Source: Acheta domesticus
Taxonomy: Eukaryota > Arthropoda > Insecta > Orthoptera > Gryllidae
Assembly (NCBI GenBank): GCA_031308135.1
Contig: JAHLJT010008756.1
Location: 133,316,949-133,380,948 of the forward strand
Direction: 5' to 3'
DNA length: 64,000 bases
Position 1 is the stretch's first letter. Every line of letters starts with the position of its first letter. The translations under genes were made by a program, and so were the position numbers. Shown here one piece after another: positions 21,834 to 31,910 of this stretch. A model generated the notes under the pieces. That model saw nothing but the letters and a program-made list of their open reading frames with translations, did no database searches and had not been told where the DNA came from.

Positions 21834-22390
21834 TTTGATTGATTGATTGATTCGTTTTTCCAGGCGCGTCAACTACTTAGGTCATTAGTCCCGTAAGTGT
21901 AATGCGTGTTTTTTCTCGGGAGGTGGCGATGTTCTTTTCCCCGCTGGGTGGCGAGATCTGGCGCCGACCTACCGTCGACTAGCGGGGTTTTCCCCTCAAC
22001 CAGGTATCTCCCACCAGCCGGGCACCGCCCCAGCCGGGACAAGCTGTAAGCTCCCAACCGGTCTCTCGGCATGTGTGGTAGTGTAGCGCATGTTAGTGTA
22101 AGTGTGTGTGTAAGAGGGAGAGGATAAGACTAGAAATAGGAAGGAAAGATCGCGCGCGGTCCGTGGCCCGTTTGTTAGGGTACTGCTCCGGCATTCGCCT
22201 GGTGTTGATCAGAGAAACCACGGAGAACTACCGATCAGAGCAGCCGCTAGAATTCTCCAGCGTCTGAATTCGACCTATCTGACAAGCTAGTGTCGAAAAT
22301 CCTGCCACCGTCAGGAGTGGAAGCGTAGGACCTCCCGGTCAAAGGGACTGCAGTGACATCAGGTTGATGCACTGAGCCATCTCTCCCGGT
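21834..22390 (-). repeat. Full-length tRNA-derived SINE, copy B (557 bp) with target-site duplication
   Basis: The minus-strand copy starts at 22390 with GGGAGAGATGGCTCAGTGC (A-box region). It ends at 21834 after a (TCAA)n simple-repeat tail. The 11-bp sequence ACGATGAAGGG (plus strand) flanks it exactly at 21823-21833 and 22391-22401, a target-site duplication proving retroposition by LINE-type machinery. The order of modules is head, ACGGTGGCAGGATTTTCG, CTCTGATCGGTAGTT, CACCAGGCGAATGCC, GGCCACGGACCGCGCGCG, ACAC spacer, GGGAGCTTA, GGTGGGAGATACCTGGTTG, GGTCGGCGCCAGATC, and TTACGGGACTAATGACC before the tail. The TTACGGGACTAATGACC word resembles ends of other insect SINEs. The family name is not known to me. 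Confidence 0.93.
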
Positions 22391-22553
22391 ACGATGAAGG
22401 GATCCCGGTACTTCTTCAATGCAGATACAATAACACAGTAGCAAACAGTAAATTGCATTCCTCCAGTTCGTCAAAAAGGTCTTGTGTGCTAGAATATCAA
22501 CACTGCAGCACGGGCGCAGACAATTCAGCGGCCACCGCGAAAAGCCGTATTAA

Positions 22554-23310
22554 CCCGGCAGTAGGCGCGCGGGGTGTCTGAGTCACCCCAGCATTGTTTC
22601 GGAGCTCACTGTACTTTTAGTTGTATTTATAATCTTGCGAGCTTCTCAAAATCTTTCGAGGAAAGCTTTGTGCACGTATCTCGACTCTTCTCTTTCAACT
22701 GCTTCCTGTCATTTCCTGGAAATTTCGTCGCAAAGGCGATGGCGCGCTGCGTGGGGGCCACCGAGTCACCTCGCGCAGCCTTTGTTATCGCTTCCTGCCT
22801 CGCTGTTCACAGTAGATCTCGGCAGGACGGCACAGAGAGAGGTTGTACTTTCAAACATACACCACGGTAAGTGCTTTTGTTCTAGAATATTTTTTCATAA
22901 CAAATATTTTAATGATATGATAATAATATATTAATATTATTCTGATATATTTGTATATTTGTATATATTTATTTATATTGTAATGTATGCTGTACTCTGT
23001 AATATGTTTACATCATATTATTTATATTTTAATAATTTTTACTGTTTCTTTAGGCGTAGAAGAGATTGTACACGATGAGGAGAAAATTCGTGAGTTCATG
23101 TGAAAGTTGTTTGCAAAAATAATATTGTTAAAAGTTAAAATTTTATTTGCACTTGTTTCCAAACTATGTATAAATACTTAGAAATAAACACATATTTATA
23201 AAAAATAAAACAGTTTGTTATTGATTGTTTCTTGACATTTTTACTGTGGGGCGACTGAGGCACCCCAGGTGCCTCAATTTGTTACAAAACTTGGCGCGCC
23301 TTCTGCCGGG
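22554..23310. mobile_element. Non-autonomous piggyBac-type element (757 bp)
   Basis: The left end follows TTAA (22550-22553) and reads CCCGGCAGTAGGCGCGC. The right end reverse-complemented reads CCCGGCAGAAGGCGCGC and is followed by TTAT, a TTAA copy with one change. Palindromes lie just inside both ends: GGGGTGTC-TGA-GTCACCCC at 22571-22589 and a matching one at 23248-23266. The latter overlaps another, GAGGCACC-CCA-GGTGCCTC (23256-23274). Terminal CCC, an internal GGCGCGC and a 3-nt-loop palindrome reproduce the layout of the complete element at 17565, though the sequences differ. No transposase frame is present. Confidence 0.85.
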
Positions 23311-23314
23311 TTAT

Positions 23315-23980
23315 AGTTGGTACTGATCTGAGTGAGCTCTCCGAAATTATAGAAATTCAGAACTCTCTCAACACACATATAAATAATCCTGGCTAATATC
23401 GTAAGATCGCATCACGGTAAATAACATAATCAGACTGATTAATGTTCAGTGAAAATACGTTTACTTATAATAATACTCTAAATTAACATCATTAATACAT
23501 TAGATCCATATTATTGAGTATCTCGTCGGAATACGTTTCAATGCGGCGCTCCAGCGCTCTCGACTTCCTAAATACATTCATTCGGAATATTCGATGAAAA
23601 AGTTTTTGTTTTTGTTCTAAATTGTATATAGTCTTCCTTAAATAGCAACACACATTCCTCTAATAAAACTTCAAAAGAATCTGAACTAGAAGAATTAGAG
23701 CGATCTTTGAAACATTAACGACACTGTCAACAAAAACGTTTTCCAAAACGAAGTCAACTGTGTTACATCACAGCACTTTCAATGTTTTTGAATTAATTCG
23801 TAAAATCTAACGCAAATAACTTTCCAAATTTAACATTTTAAACCCACAATTCCACGAGAAAGAAAAATATCGAAAATACCAGTAATAATACATACACCAG
23901 CGGAGAGAAAATGCGTAAAGTTCCTTTGAACAAAAAAAAACAAACAAACAACATAAAAATGCTCTCCGCGAAGAGAAGAG
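23315..23980. other. AT-rich intergenic sequence, nothing recognised
   Basis: No coding or repeat signal was seen. Confidence 0.5.
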
Positions 23981-24480
23981 AACGTCCAGATGAAGGCGGA
24001 GGCATTCTGCGGGGCATTATTTTCCGCTTATGCGCTCGCGACTGTCTTGCTTCTTCCACTCGAGTTATTTACTTGAAATTGCATAAAATGGTCACGTAAT
24101 TTATTCGCGTCGTGTATTCGAATGCATGCGTGTGCCATATATTCTTCAGGCCAAGCCGTGCGACGAGGAGGAGAAGACGCGTGATGCATAATGCATCAGC
24201 GCTGCGGTCCGGGGGGGCGTGGGAGTATGTTAAACACATTTCCCCCGGAGAGACAATAAATGTTTATGAATGTGATTCCATTTCAGCGGGCGCCTCTCGG
24301 TGTGAATGAAGCGCCCGGCCGGCGCTATCACAGGCAGGAAAGGAAAACCAAAGGCGTGGAATGAGGCAAATGGCGCGGGGGCGAGACTGAAATAATTTGG
24401 GAGGGCGAAGAGTATGACTGAAGGCTTCCTCTGATTGTTCTGACTTCGGGATGCTGTCTTCAAACGTCACGTTCGTCCGA
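23981..24480. other. CpG-rich island
   Basis: GC- and CpG-rich DNA containing a TGATGCATAATGCATCA palindrome (about 24181-24197) and a GCGCCCGGCCGGCGC palindrome-like core (about 24311-24325). No exon was recognised. The mix of CpG-rich and TAAT/ATAAA words is compatible with regulatory DNA, which is inference only. Confidence 0.4.
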
Positions 24481-24486
24481 ACTCTA

Positions 24487-25140
24487 ACACGGGAAGGTAG
24501 CTCAGGGCATCAACTGATGTCACTGTAGTGCCTATGACCAGGAGGAACTTCGACACGAGCTAGATAGCTAGGCCGAGTTCTGTTATTATCTAAATCATCT
24601 GTTCTGTTCATCTAAATTGCGTACGTATTTCTCATTGAATGCTCTCCTTTTTGTAATAAAATAAATTGTAATAAAATTTTTGAAAGTGGTCAGGCGGAAG
24701 AGCAGGCTAAATGGCCTGAGCCTCGCCACCAATAAAGACATTTATTTATTTATCCCGACGAGAATTCTAGCGGCCAATTGTTCTGATCAGTAGTTTTCCG
24801 TGGTTTCTCCGTTCAACACCAGGCGAATGTCGCATCGGTTCTCCAACAAACGGACCACGGACCGCGCGCAATCTTCCTTCTAATTCCTTGTCCTATTCTA
24901 TTCCTTACTTACACTTGCATGCACTACACTACCACACATGCCGGAAGACCGGTCGGGAACTTAAGAGTTTGTTCCGGCTGGGGCGGTGCCCCACTGGTGG
25001 GAGATACCTGGTTGAAAGGAAACCACGTTAGGCGGCGGTAGGTTGGCGCCAAATCTCACCATCCAGCGGGGAAAAGATCATCGCCACCTCCCGCGACAAA
25101 ACATGCACTACACATATGGGACTAAAGGCCTTCCAGTCTA
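24487..25140 (+). repeat. tRNA-derived SINE, copy C, with an inserted LINE tail
   Basis: The head GGGAAGGTAGCTCAGGGCAT begins near 24492. Body modules follow the order of copy B and end in ATGGGACTAAAGGCC near 25135. Homology breaks at about 24581 (after GGCCGAGTT) and resumes at about 24753 (GAGAATTCTAGCGGC). The intervening ~170 bp is a non-LTR retrotransposon 3' end. The SINE is therefore older than that insertion. Confidence 0.85.
24582..24752 (+). mobile_element. Non-LTR retrotransposon 3' end inserted in a SINE
   Basis: The insert carries GGAAGAGCAGGCTAAATGGC and TGAGCCTCGCCACC, followed by AATAAA and a (TTTA)n end. This resembles the 3' UTR terminus of a LINE with a simple-repeat tail. 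The same sequence occurs inverted at 34855-34912, which confirms it is a dispersed repeat. The element is strongly 5'-truncated and has no coding sequence. Confidence 0.75.
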
Positions 25141-25900
25141 GTCGAATTCTACATGCAATTATTCGTCCCTAGGCGTGAAGGGCTTTCCTCTTTGCAGCGG
25201 GATGAGGTTTGGAGACGGGAGGTAGCCGAAGTGACACACAGAGTTGGGTATCTGGTACCACAATGACGCACACAGCCCCTTTCTCATCATCCGCCTTGGA
25301 ATGCTACTTGCCCCAACCGAGGCTCCGCGTTGGAGTTAGTATCAACAGACGTAGGTGCATACCATTTTCTGAAGAACGAATGACTGTATCATCGTCGGGT
25401 GGGTGATTCTGATTTGGTGTAAACGCTCACGACAAGAGCCTGGCTTTGACAGACATGAAACTTAAAACTTCTCGAAATATATTTTTAGTAAAGCAGCGTG
25501 GGCTTTCTTACTTTCCAGACTGAAAGTGTATTCTTGTTGTTCAACAAAAGCCATCTTAGACCGTAAAACTGGATTCTCATCCCATATGTTGAAATAATAT
25601 TCAATAACTTCAGGTTGTGAGGCCAAGAAAGGTAAACGAACTACTTTACTAGTAAAAACTATGACCATATCTATCCCAAGAAATCTAAAAGAAACTCAGA
25701 AAATCAAATGCAACAAGACTAGGAATGGACCGGAAAAACTGCAACGTAACAAACATGATTGTGCGGCCTGAAAAAAATACACGGTTGACAGCAACTGTAT
25801 AAAAACGAGCGAAAGAGAATTTAAAGAAATTTTCTTCGGCAATTTCTCGTCGCAAAAGCTGGAAGACGAGGGAAAAAAACAAAAAAACAATTAAATAACG
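25141..25900. other. Intergenic sequence, nothing recognised
   Basis: AT-rich after 25450. Short minus-strand open frames near 25462-25668 and 25685-25987 lack recognisable motifs. Confidence 0.5.
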
Positions 25901-26257
25901 CCGAGCAGCGACCCGTCTTCCGGCGGCGAGCCGAGAGCGCGGACGGGACGGGGGCGAGCGAGGAAATTGTTTCGAAAATGAAGGCATGCATAATGAAGGC
26001 CGCGACTGAGCGAGAGGCGGTGCGAGGGACCCCGAGCGGAAAAATGGAGAAAATTAAATTAAGCCTTCTTTACACAACTTAATAGAAATGGACACGTCGT
26101 TAAGAGGGCGCGGCGGCGGGTCTCCGGAAGGGGTTACACCCAAAGAACCTCTCGCCGCACTTTTAATGGAAGTCCGCGTTCGGCAAGCAAGGAAACAAAC
26201 CGCCCGCCCGCCCACACGCCCGTCTCGTAGCTGGTGGATTTAAGTGCTAGACGCCTG
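25901..26257. other. CpG-rich island
   Basis: Dense CpG and GC (CGGCGGCGAGCCGAGAGCGC near 25921, GGCGCGGCGGCGGG near 26109) adjoins the 124-bp tandem array. The function is unknown. Confidence 0.4.
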
Positions 26258-26900
26258 GGCGCTGTGGACTCTGGTCCCCGCCTACCCAAGGTCAACAGTG
26301 AGTAACGCGGAGAGGAGCCGAAATTGGACATGGCTCTACCCACACATACACCTCACGCAAAACTCGCTAGTAACTCGGTAGTACCGTATAATGGCGCTGT
26401 GGACTCTCTTCCCCGCCTACCGCAATGTCAACTGTGAGTAACGTGGAGCGTAGCCGAAGACTGTGAAGGCTGTACCCACTCACACAAAATTCGCTAGTAA
26501 TCGGTAGTACCGTATAATGGCGCTGTGAACTGATCCCCGCCTACCGCAATGTCAACTGTGAGTAACGTGGAGCGTAGCCGAAGACTGTGAAGGCTGTACC
26601 CACTCACACAAAATTCGCTAGTAATCGGTAGTACCGTATAATGGCGCTGTGAACTGATCCCCGCCTACCGCAATGTCAACTGTGAGTAACGTGGAGCGTA
26701 GCCGAAGACTGTGAAGGCTGTACCCACTCACACAAAATTCGCTAGTAATCGGTAGTACCGTATAATGGCGCTGTGAACTGTTCCCTGCCTAACGCAATGT
26801 CAACTGTGAGTAACGCGGAGACCATGTCAGACATGGCTCTACACACACATACACATGCACCTCACACAAAACTCGCTAGTAACCCGGCAGGGCCGTATAA
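26258..26900. repeat. Tandem repeat, 124-bp unit, five copies
   Basis: GGCGCTGTG starts units at 26258, 26393, 26519, 26643 and 26767. The central spacing is exactly 124 bp and the outer units are about 126-135 bp. The central units are nearly identical, while the first and last diverge (they carry ACATGGCTCTAC and ACACATACAC variants). Each contains CGCTAGTAATCGGTAGTACC. This is a small satellite-like array without a coding role. Confidence 0.95.
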
Positions 26901-26960
26901 TGCTGCGATAATAGAGGAAATTTTTATGACGTCAAGTAATCAAATTAACATCAATAATCA

Positions 26961-27222
26961 TTAATAATAAAAGTTGTTCAAAGAATTGTCACACGACCCG
27001 GATTCGAACCTTATTTAAGACAAGTTGCACTGGCGTGAATCAGGAGCAACTGGGCGTGTACAGGAAACCCGGGTTCAAATCCAGGTCTGGGTGACAATTT
27101 TTGGAACAGCTTTAATTATTAAAATACATTTGTTACTCAGTAACAAGATTACAATTTGATTCTCTTTACGTCTTCAGAACATATTTCCAAGCAAAAATGG
27201 TGACAATGTGGTGACAATTATT
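26961..27222 (+). repeat. tRNA-like sequence within an inverted-repeat hairpin, copy 1
   Basis: Outer arms 26961-27012 and 27067-27124 pair imperfectly, for example GTTCAAAGAATTGTCAC against GTGACAATTTTTGGAAC. The right half reads as a degenerate tRNA on the plus strand: D-arm-like TCAGGAGCAACTGG, then GGGTTCAAATCC as B-box/T-arm (about 27070). The left arm repeats the inverted T-arm GGATTCGAACC. GGTGACAATGTGGTGACAAT follows near 27205. The related copy is at 37703-37885. No intact cloverleaf can be drawn, so it is a tRNA-derived repeat and not a tRNA gene. Confidence 0.65.
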
Positions 27223-28836
27223 AATGATCATTGTATTATTGAACTGGAGACTTAAGCAGCAAAAATGCTGCTAAACAAAATTTCACAAAATAGCTATCCC
27301 AAAAGTTTCTCCTTCACTGTTCAAGAACAACAAAAATTACTCTCGTATAACCCTAGAATAAATAAAATATTTTAACAATAACTGTCTTCACGAATAATGC
27401 AATATTACAATCATATAGTATACATACAGTACAACAGTTCTTTATATACCAAGAATATCCAAAAAGTGACTGTTCCCTAGCGCACCAAGTGATTGTCGAA
27501 CATTTGACGGGTGGCCCTTTCTTTGGAGCCTTGCTGACGGACGACATAATTTCTTGCTTTGACATCAACAGTCGAAGCTTTAGCCCATTTCAGTGCCAAA
27601 ATACAAAACTGAAAATACTCAGAAATTACGCGCTTTCTTTATTTTCATATTTTTTTCTTCACTGTTCACAGTAAAACTTGATTTTGAGAATGTTTTCGGA
27701 ACCTTCGAAATTCTGATTTTCCATTATTTTTCTTGATCATGTTTACCCACCTTTGACAGCCGCCATGTCCAAGTTTGAATATTCATTTACATATTCAGGG
27801 TCGATGCCATATACTTTAAAATAAAAGGAGAAACTATTGATATTTGGGTATCCATATTATAAGAATAATACGAATTTCTGAAATTCCGAAAATTACATTC
27901 AATGTGTATGATTGGCTTCACAAATAAAGAGCCATAACCAATGGAAATTATTGTGAAAAACACAATCCTGTTGTACAAAATCTAATTCACATATGTCGCT
28001 TTTGGGACGCTTTGTCGGTTGGTCTCTCAGATCAAAATGCAACACTTTTGAATCAGCGAAATGCAAAGCGTTCCTTGGTAAGGCATGCTTCCTGAATGTG
28101 CTACGCAAAACTCTGCGCTTTACATTCACCGCCAGAACGCATTGCTTTGCAAAGCATGAAAGCGACAGCTTTTAAAGACGCTATATACGACCCCTGCTGA
28201 ACATTTCATTAATGCACTCATGTAAATGCTTTTTTTTTATACCAACAGTATAAACAACTTTTACTGTTGCAGAAAATCGTCCATAAAAGGGCATTTTACG
28301 GCATAAATGATTACGTATTAGCATTTTACGGCACGAATGATTGTTTCATCACACATTCAGCTAATCACAGCGAGAGAATCGTAGAGCGGTAAACCGTACA
28401 GCTGACCATCGTTTCCTTGCACAGATTTCAAATACACAACTACTCCGAGCCCTCCTATTGAATGACGAACTCTCATCACTCTGAAGGCCTTTCTTATGCG
28501 ACTTGCTCTGAACCGGATGCATTGTAATAATCACAAAAAGGACAATTATCACTTAAAAGAACCTCTCACAACTCTCTTACAAATTCTTGACTCTATAGGC
28601 AACTGAAAGCTTGCACCTCGCGGAGACGAAAACTCAGGGTCAGTATTTATACAACTAGAGTAGGACTATCTACTCGTGCTGGCAAGGGATGCTCTGCCCC
28701 CTAAACCGACAAGTCGGAGGAATCGATTCATCCGGCAGCTCTAAGCCCTCGATCTTCAGCTGCCACGGTAAAATAATTTCACTGTGAAATCTTAGGCTTC
28801 TGCGGCCCGTGTTGGGATCTTGCCTGTTCACGCCGC
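27223..28836. other. Intergenic sequence, nothing recognised
   Basis: AT-rich with moderate-GC patches near 27990-28190 and 28640-28830. No gene, RNA or defined repeat was seen. Confidence 0.5.
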
Positions 28837-29062
28837 GTACAAGGCTGTGTAGCTGACGTTTCGACCATCTTTTTCGAGGTCTTCATCAGGGCTGATTTAA
28901 AGCCACCAAGGCTGTAAAGTACAAGGCTGTGTAGCCGACGTTTCGACCATCTTCTTCTAGGTCTTCATCAGGGCTTGTCTAAAGCCACCAATGCAGTAAA
29001 GTACAAGGCTGTGTAGCCGACGTTTCGACCATCTTTTTCGAGATCTTCATCAGGGCTGGTGG
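28837..29062 (-). repeat. 82-bp tandem repeat with hammerhead-like motif (2.7 copies)
   Basis: GTACAAGGCTGTGTAG starts units at 28837, 28919 and 29001, exactly 82 bp apart. On the minus strand each unit contains AGCC-CTGATGA, a GACC...GGTC (or GATC...GGTC) stem with an 11-nt loop, then GAAA and CGTC. CTGATGA lies at 28883-28889, 28965-28971 and 29047-29053, with GAAA at 28859, 28941 and 29023. These are the core words of a hammerhead ribozyme with a GUC cleavage triplet, and GGCT after the triplet could pair with AGCC as stem I. It departs from the consensus in having an extra A after CTGATGA and no separate stem III. Confidence 0.85.
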
Positions 29063-29510
29063 TTTTAGACCTTGTACACAGCGCCACCCGGACAGCCAAG
29101 ATCTAAATGTCACTGTACTCGCGCTCTGTTCAGATTCCTGCCTCCTCCGTCGGCGCATGCGCAAGTTCCCGCGACAGCAGCGCCCCACGCGCCGAGCTTT
29201 TTAAACGCCGCCGCATTCGCGTGGCATCGGCCCCGCGAAAGGGCAACAAAGGTGAATGTGAAAGATTGATAGAGGGCGCGGGCGCGACAGCGAGTGGAGT
29301 CTTTGTGAGGGGCCGGCGACCCCCCTCTCCCCCCGGGCTGCGGCGGGGGCCCAGAGAGCGACGTGGAGTGGGAGGGGGGGAGAGAGGGGGCAAGAAATGG
29401 AAAGTAAACACGCGGGCTAATTGAGTTTAAAACTTAATGCCTAATGCAATGGAACCCCAGGACCCCCTTCCTCCGCGAGTTGACGAAATATCAAACATGG
29501 AGAGCGCGTG
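29063..29510. other. CpG-rich island
   Basis: GC- and CpG-rich DNA, including a G-rich plus-strand run near 29365-29395. No exon was recognised. It ends in TAATTGAGTTTAAAACTTAAT, a 21-base stretch rich in homeodomain-type TAAT words, suggestive of regulatory DNA only. Confidence 0.4.
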
Positions 29511-31744
29511 AATACGTCAGTTGAAAAAAAAAGAACCACGAGCCGCGCCTTGCGCGATTACCCCTCTTGCAGTTTCAATTTTTCCGAAAGGGGCGGAAGC
29601 AAAACTTACAGAGGTGGAAAATGGAGTTTTATATGTAATTAATATTGTCATTTCAAGTGAACAAAGCGACAAAGCAAACCGATTATTGCACAATAAGATT
29701 TTACGGAGGGTTCTTCTCACAAGAACCTAAAAATACTGAATAAAAAATTCTTGTATATTCAACTTCGTTTAGCTTTGCCACAGTTGCAGAAGAAAGTAGT
29801 ATTTCTAAATTGTATATAAATTAAAAATTATTTACTTTGTGATTAAATAATAAATGTTCCTATTTTTGTATTTTTATCTATTTAATAATTATTAATAAAA
29901 AAGCTGTATTTGAAAATAAAAGACCAGTTATAATAGATTAGTGCTAGCATATCATCATATTTGAGGCATTTCGCCATCTTTTACTACGAGTTCGTCATTA
30001 ATATCCTGAAAGTTACTTTGGATTACTAAAAATTTAAGCTGTAATTTGCTGAGTAACTGTAACAGCAAATATATTCGAGAATGTGAAAACTAGGAATTCG
30101 TTAACCTTCAGTAAAGTGTCTTTAGAGAGAGTACGTTGAATTAATTACAACGGTAAGGGGAATGAAACAAAAAAATAATTTCAGAAAACGCCCGTGATGT
30201 TTGCAATTCATTGCTGAAGCGTTTTTGCATTTTTGCAAGATCAAAGAACGTGTATTGGAGCAAAAGCGTTCACAAGCCAGTAAGTAGTTCTACATCGTCA
30301 TTTTTAATCAGTTTTATATCCAATAATGTGCCGATTACATCTCCGGGTGGCAAGTGTGTTTTGGATACTTGCCACAATATTCTTTACGGAGATCTGATCT
30401 ACGAGTTAAGCACACGCCTAGGGCTTCAAATGATCGAATATTAAAAGGTACTTATGATAGTAAAATACATAAAATTTAAACAGACGATAAATTGTGAAGT
30501 ATGTTAATTAGCATTGCATTATTGGACTGTACTTTTGGAAAATAAATGGATAATTGAATAATTTTATTACAAGCCGAACATTCTTAATTGAATTTGTCTA
30601 GTTACAAAAACTAAAGAATGCGAATAAAAGATGACTGGCATGACAATTCTGAACTACAGATATGAATTAGAAACTTTGTCAGTCAGCAATACAAGAAACC
30701 CTCAACTTCATTTATTAATTTGTAAGATTGACTCATCAATATGTTATCTGCGCGTAACTTAGAATGCGTGTAGTAAATATTTCAAAACAACCAAGCTTTC
30801 TTACAAAACTTGAAGAATTAATCATCATCAATTTTTGTAATACGAATGACAGGAAACAACATTTAACTCACAAAATAAATGGCATGTCACAATACTTGCA
30901 ACCCATTTCACATAAGACATTTATCCGCGTAAGGTTAGAAAATTAGTGCAATTCAATACCATTACGATGCAATATGGCTAACAGCTTCGGTCTCAGAGTA
31001 CAAATGATTCACATTCAACTGTCACATCAATCGTATTGTATGAAGCCGTTCACAATATCATTCGCCGTACGCAATCACCTTTCTATAGTGAACTTTCGAC
31101 ATCATGGCGTGCACCAAATCATGGAGTGTTACCCGAGGGGAAATCATCATATGGGGATTTCATGAGTAGATAAAAAGTGAAAAAATACTGTCAAACGGAT
31201 CATAAGCACATCCAAAACTTGCTCAATCTGGGATTCCTTACTTCGTTTTTTAATCACATTCTTGAAACCACTATTACCAACAATACATTTCAATAGGATA
31301 ATCCGAAAAGAATGGATTTTTTGGAGTTGTTTAAAAGCAATTCTGTAATGAATATCAAATGCAAGCAAGATCTTTCAGTATGAGTATATACACAGGTATA
31401 ATACTCAGAGAATGTGAGTAACTCTTTTGAAAATAAGAACACGTCGTGCCAAAGAAGCCATCTTTACTTCATTAAGAAATAATCTCCTTTGAACAGAATG
31501 ACACCACAATAAACCTAAATAGCATTTTTAAATATTTTCAACATCACAACAAAAAGCCATTCAGTCCATAGATATGAAAATTATTCAATGTGTTTTTCTA
31601 GAAGACATCAAAAGGAATTAATACAAGGATTTTTATTTTTTAATACCCCATTATTGGAGATTGTGTAATCGCTATTGAAACCTCTTATGCTATATGTTGA
31701 TTCGTAATATGCATGATATTTCATAATATTCTAAACTCTAAAAA
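29511..31744. other. AT-rich intergenic sequence, nothing recognised
   Basis: No coding or repeat signal was seen. Open frames of 60-77 codons (for example 30211-30444) have no recognisable motif. Confidence 0.5.
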
Positions 31745-31749
31745 GTTAT

Positions 31750-31910
31750 ATCGTTAACTCTCTGGTGAGAACATCTGCCTGACAGGCAGACACTGTTTCG
31801 ATTGTTATCATTGGGAGCGCTATTAGTACGCCAAGCGTCTTTACCCTCATCTGCTTTAGGACGCTGGTAATCTTCAAGGACACAGGTTCATTGTAGTTGT
31901 GGCGTGCGAC
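31750..31910 (+). repeat. tRNA-Val-like derived sequence
   Basis: The stretch CTGGTGAGAACATCTGCC followed by TGACAGGCAGA resembles the D-arm and anticodon arm of tRNA-Val, with anticodon GAC in a seven-base loop. TGTTTCGATTG stands in the T-arm position. The T-stem and acceptor stem do not pair well, so this is a pseudogene or the head of a tRNA-derived SINE. About 100 bp of unclassified sequence follows. Confidence 0.55.

Noticed and set aside
31750..31815. Functional tRNA-Val(GAC)
   Set aside because: The anticodon arm is good but the T-stem and acceptor stem fail to pair.
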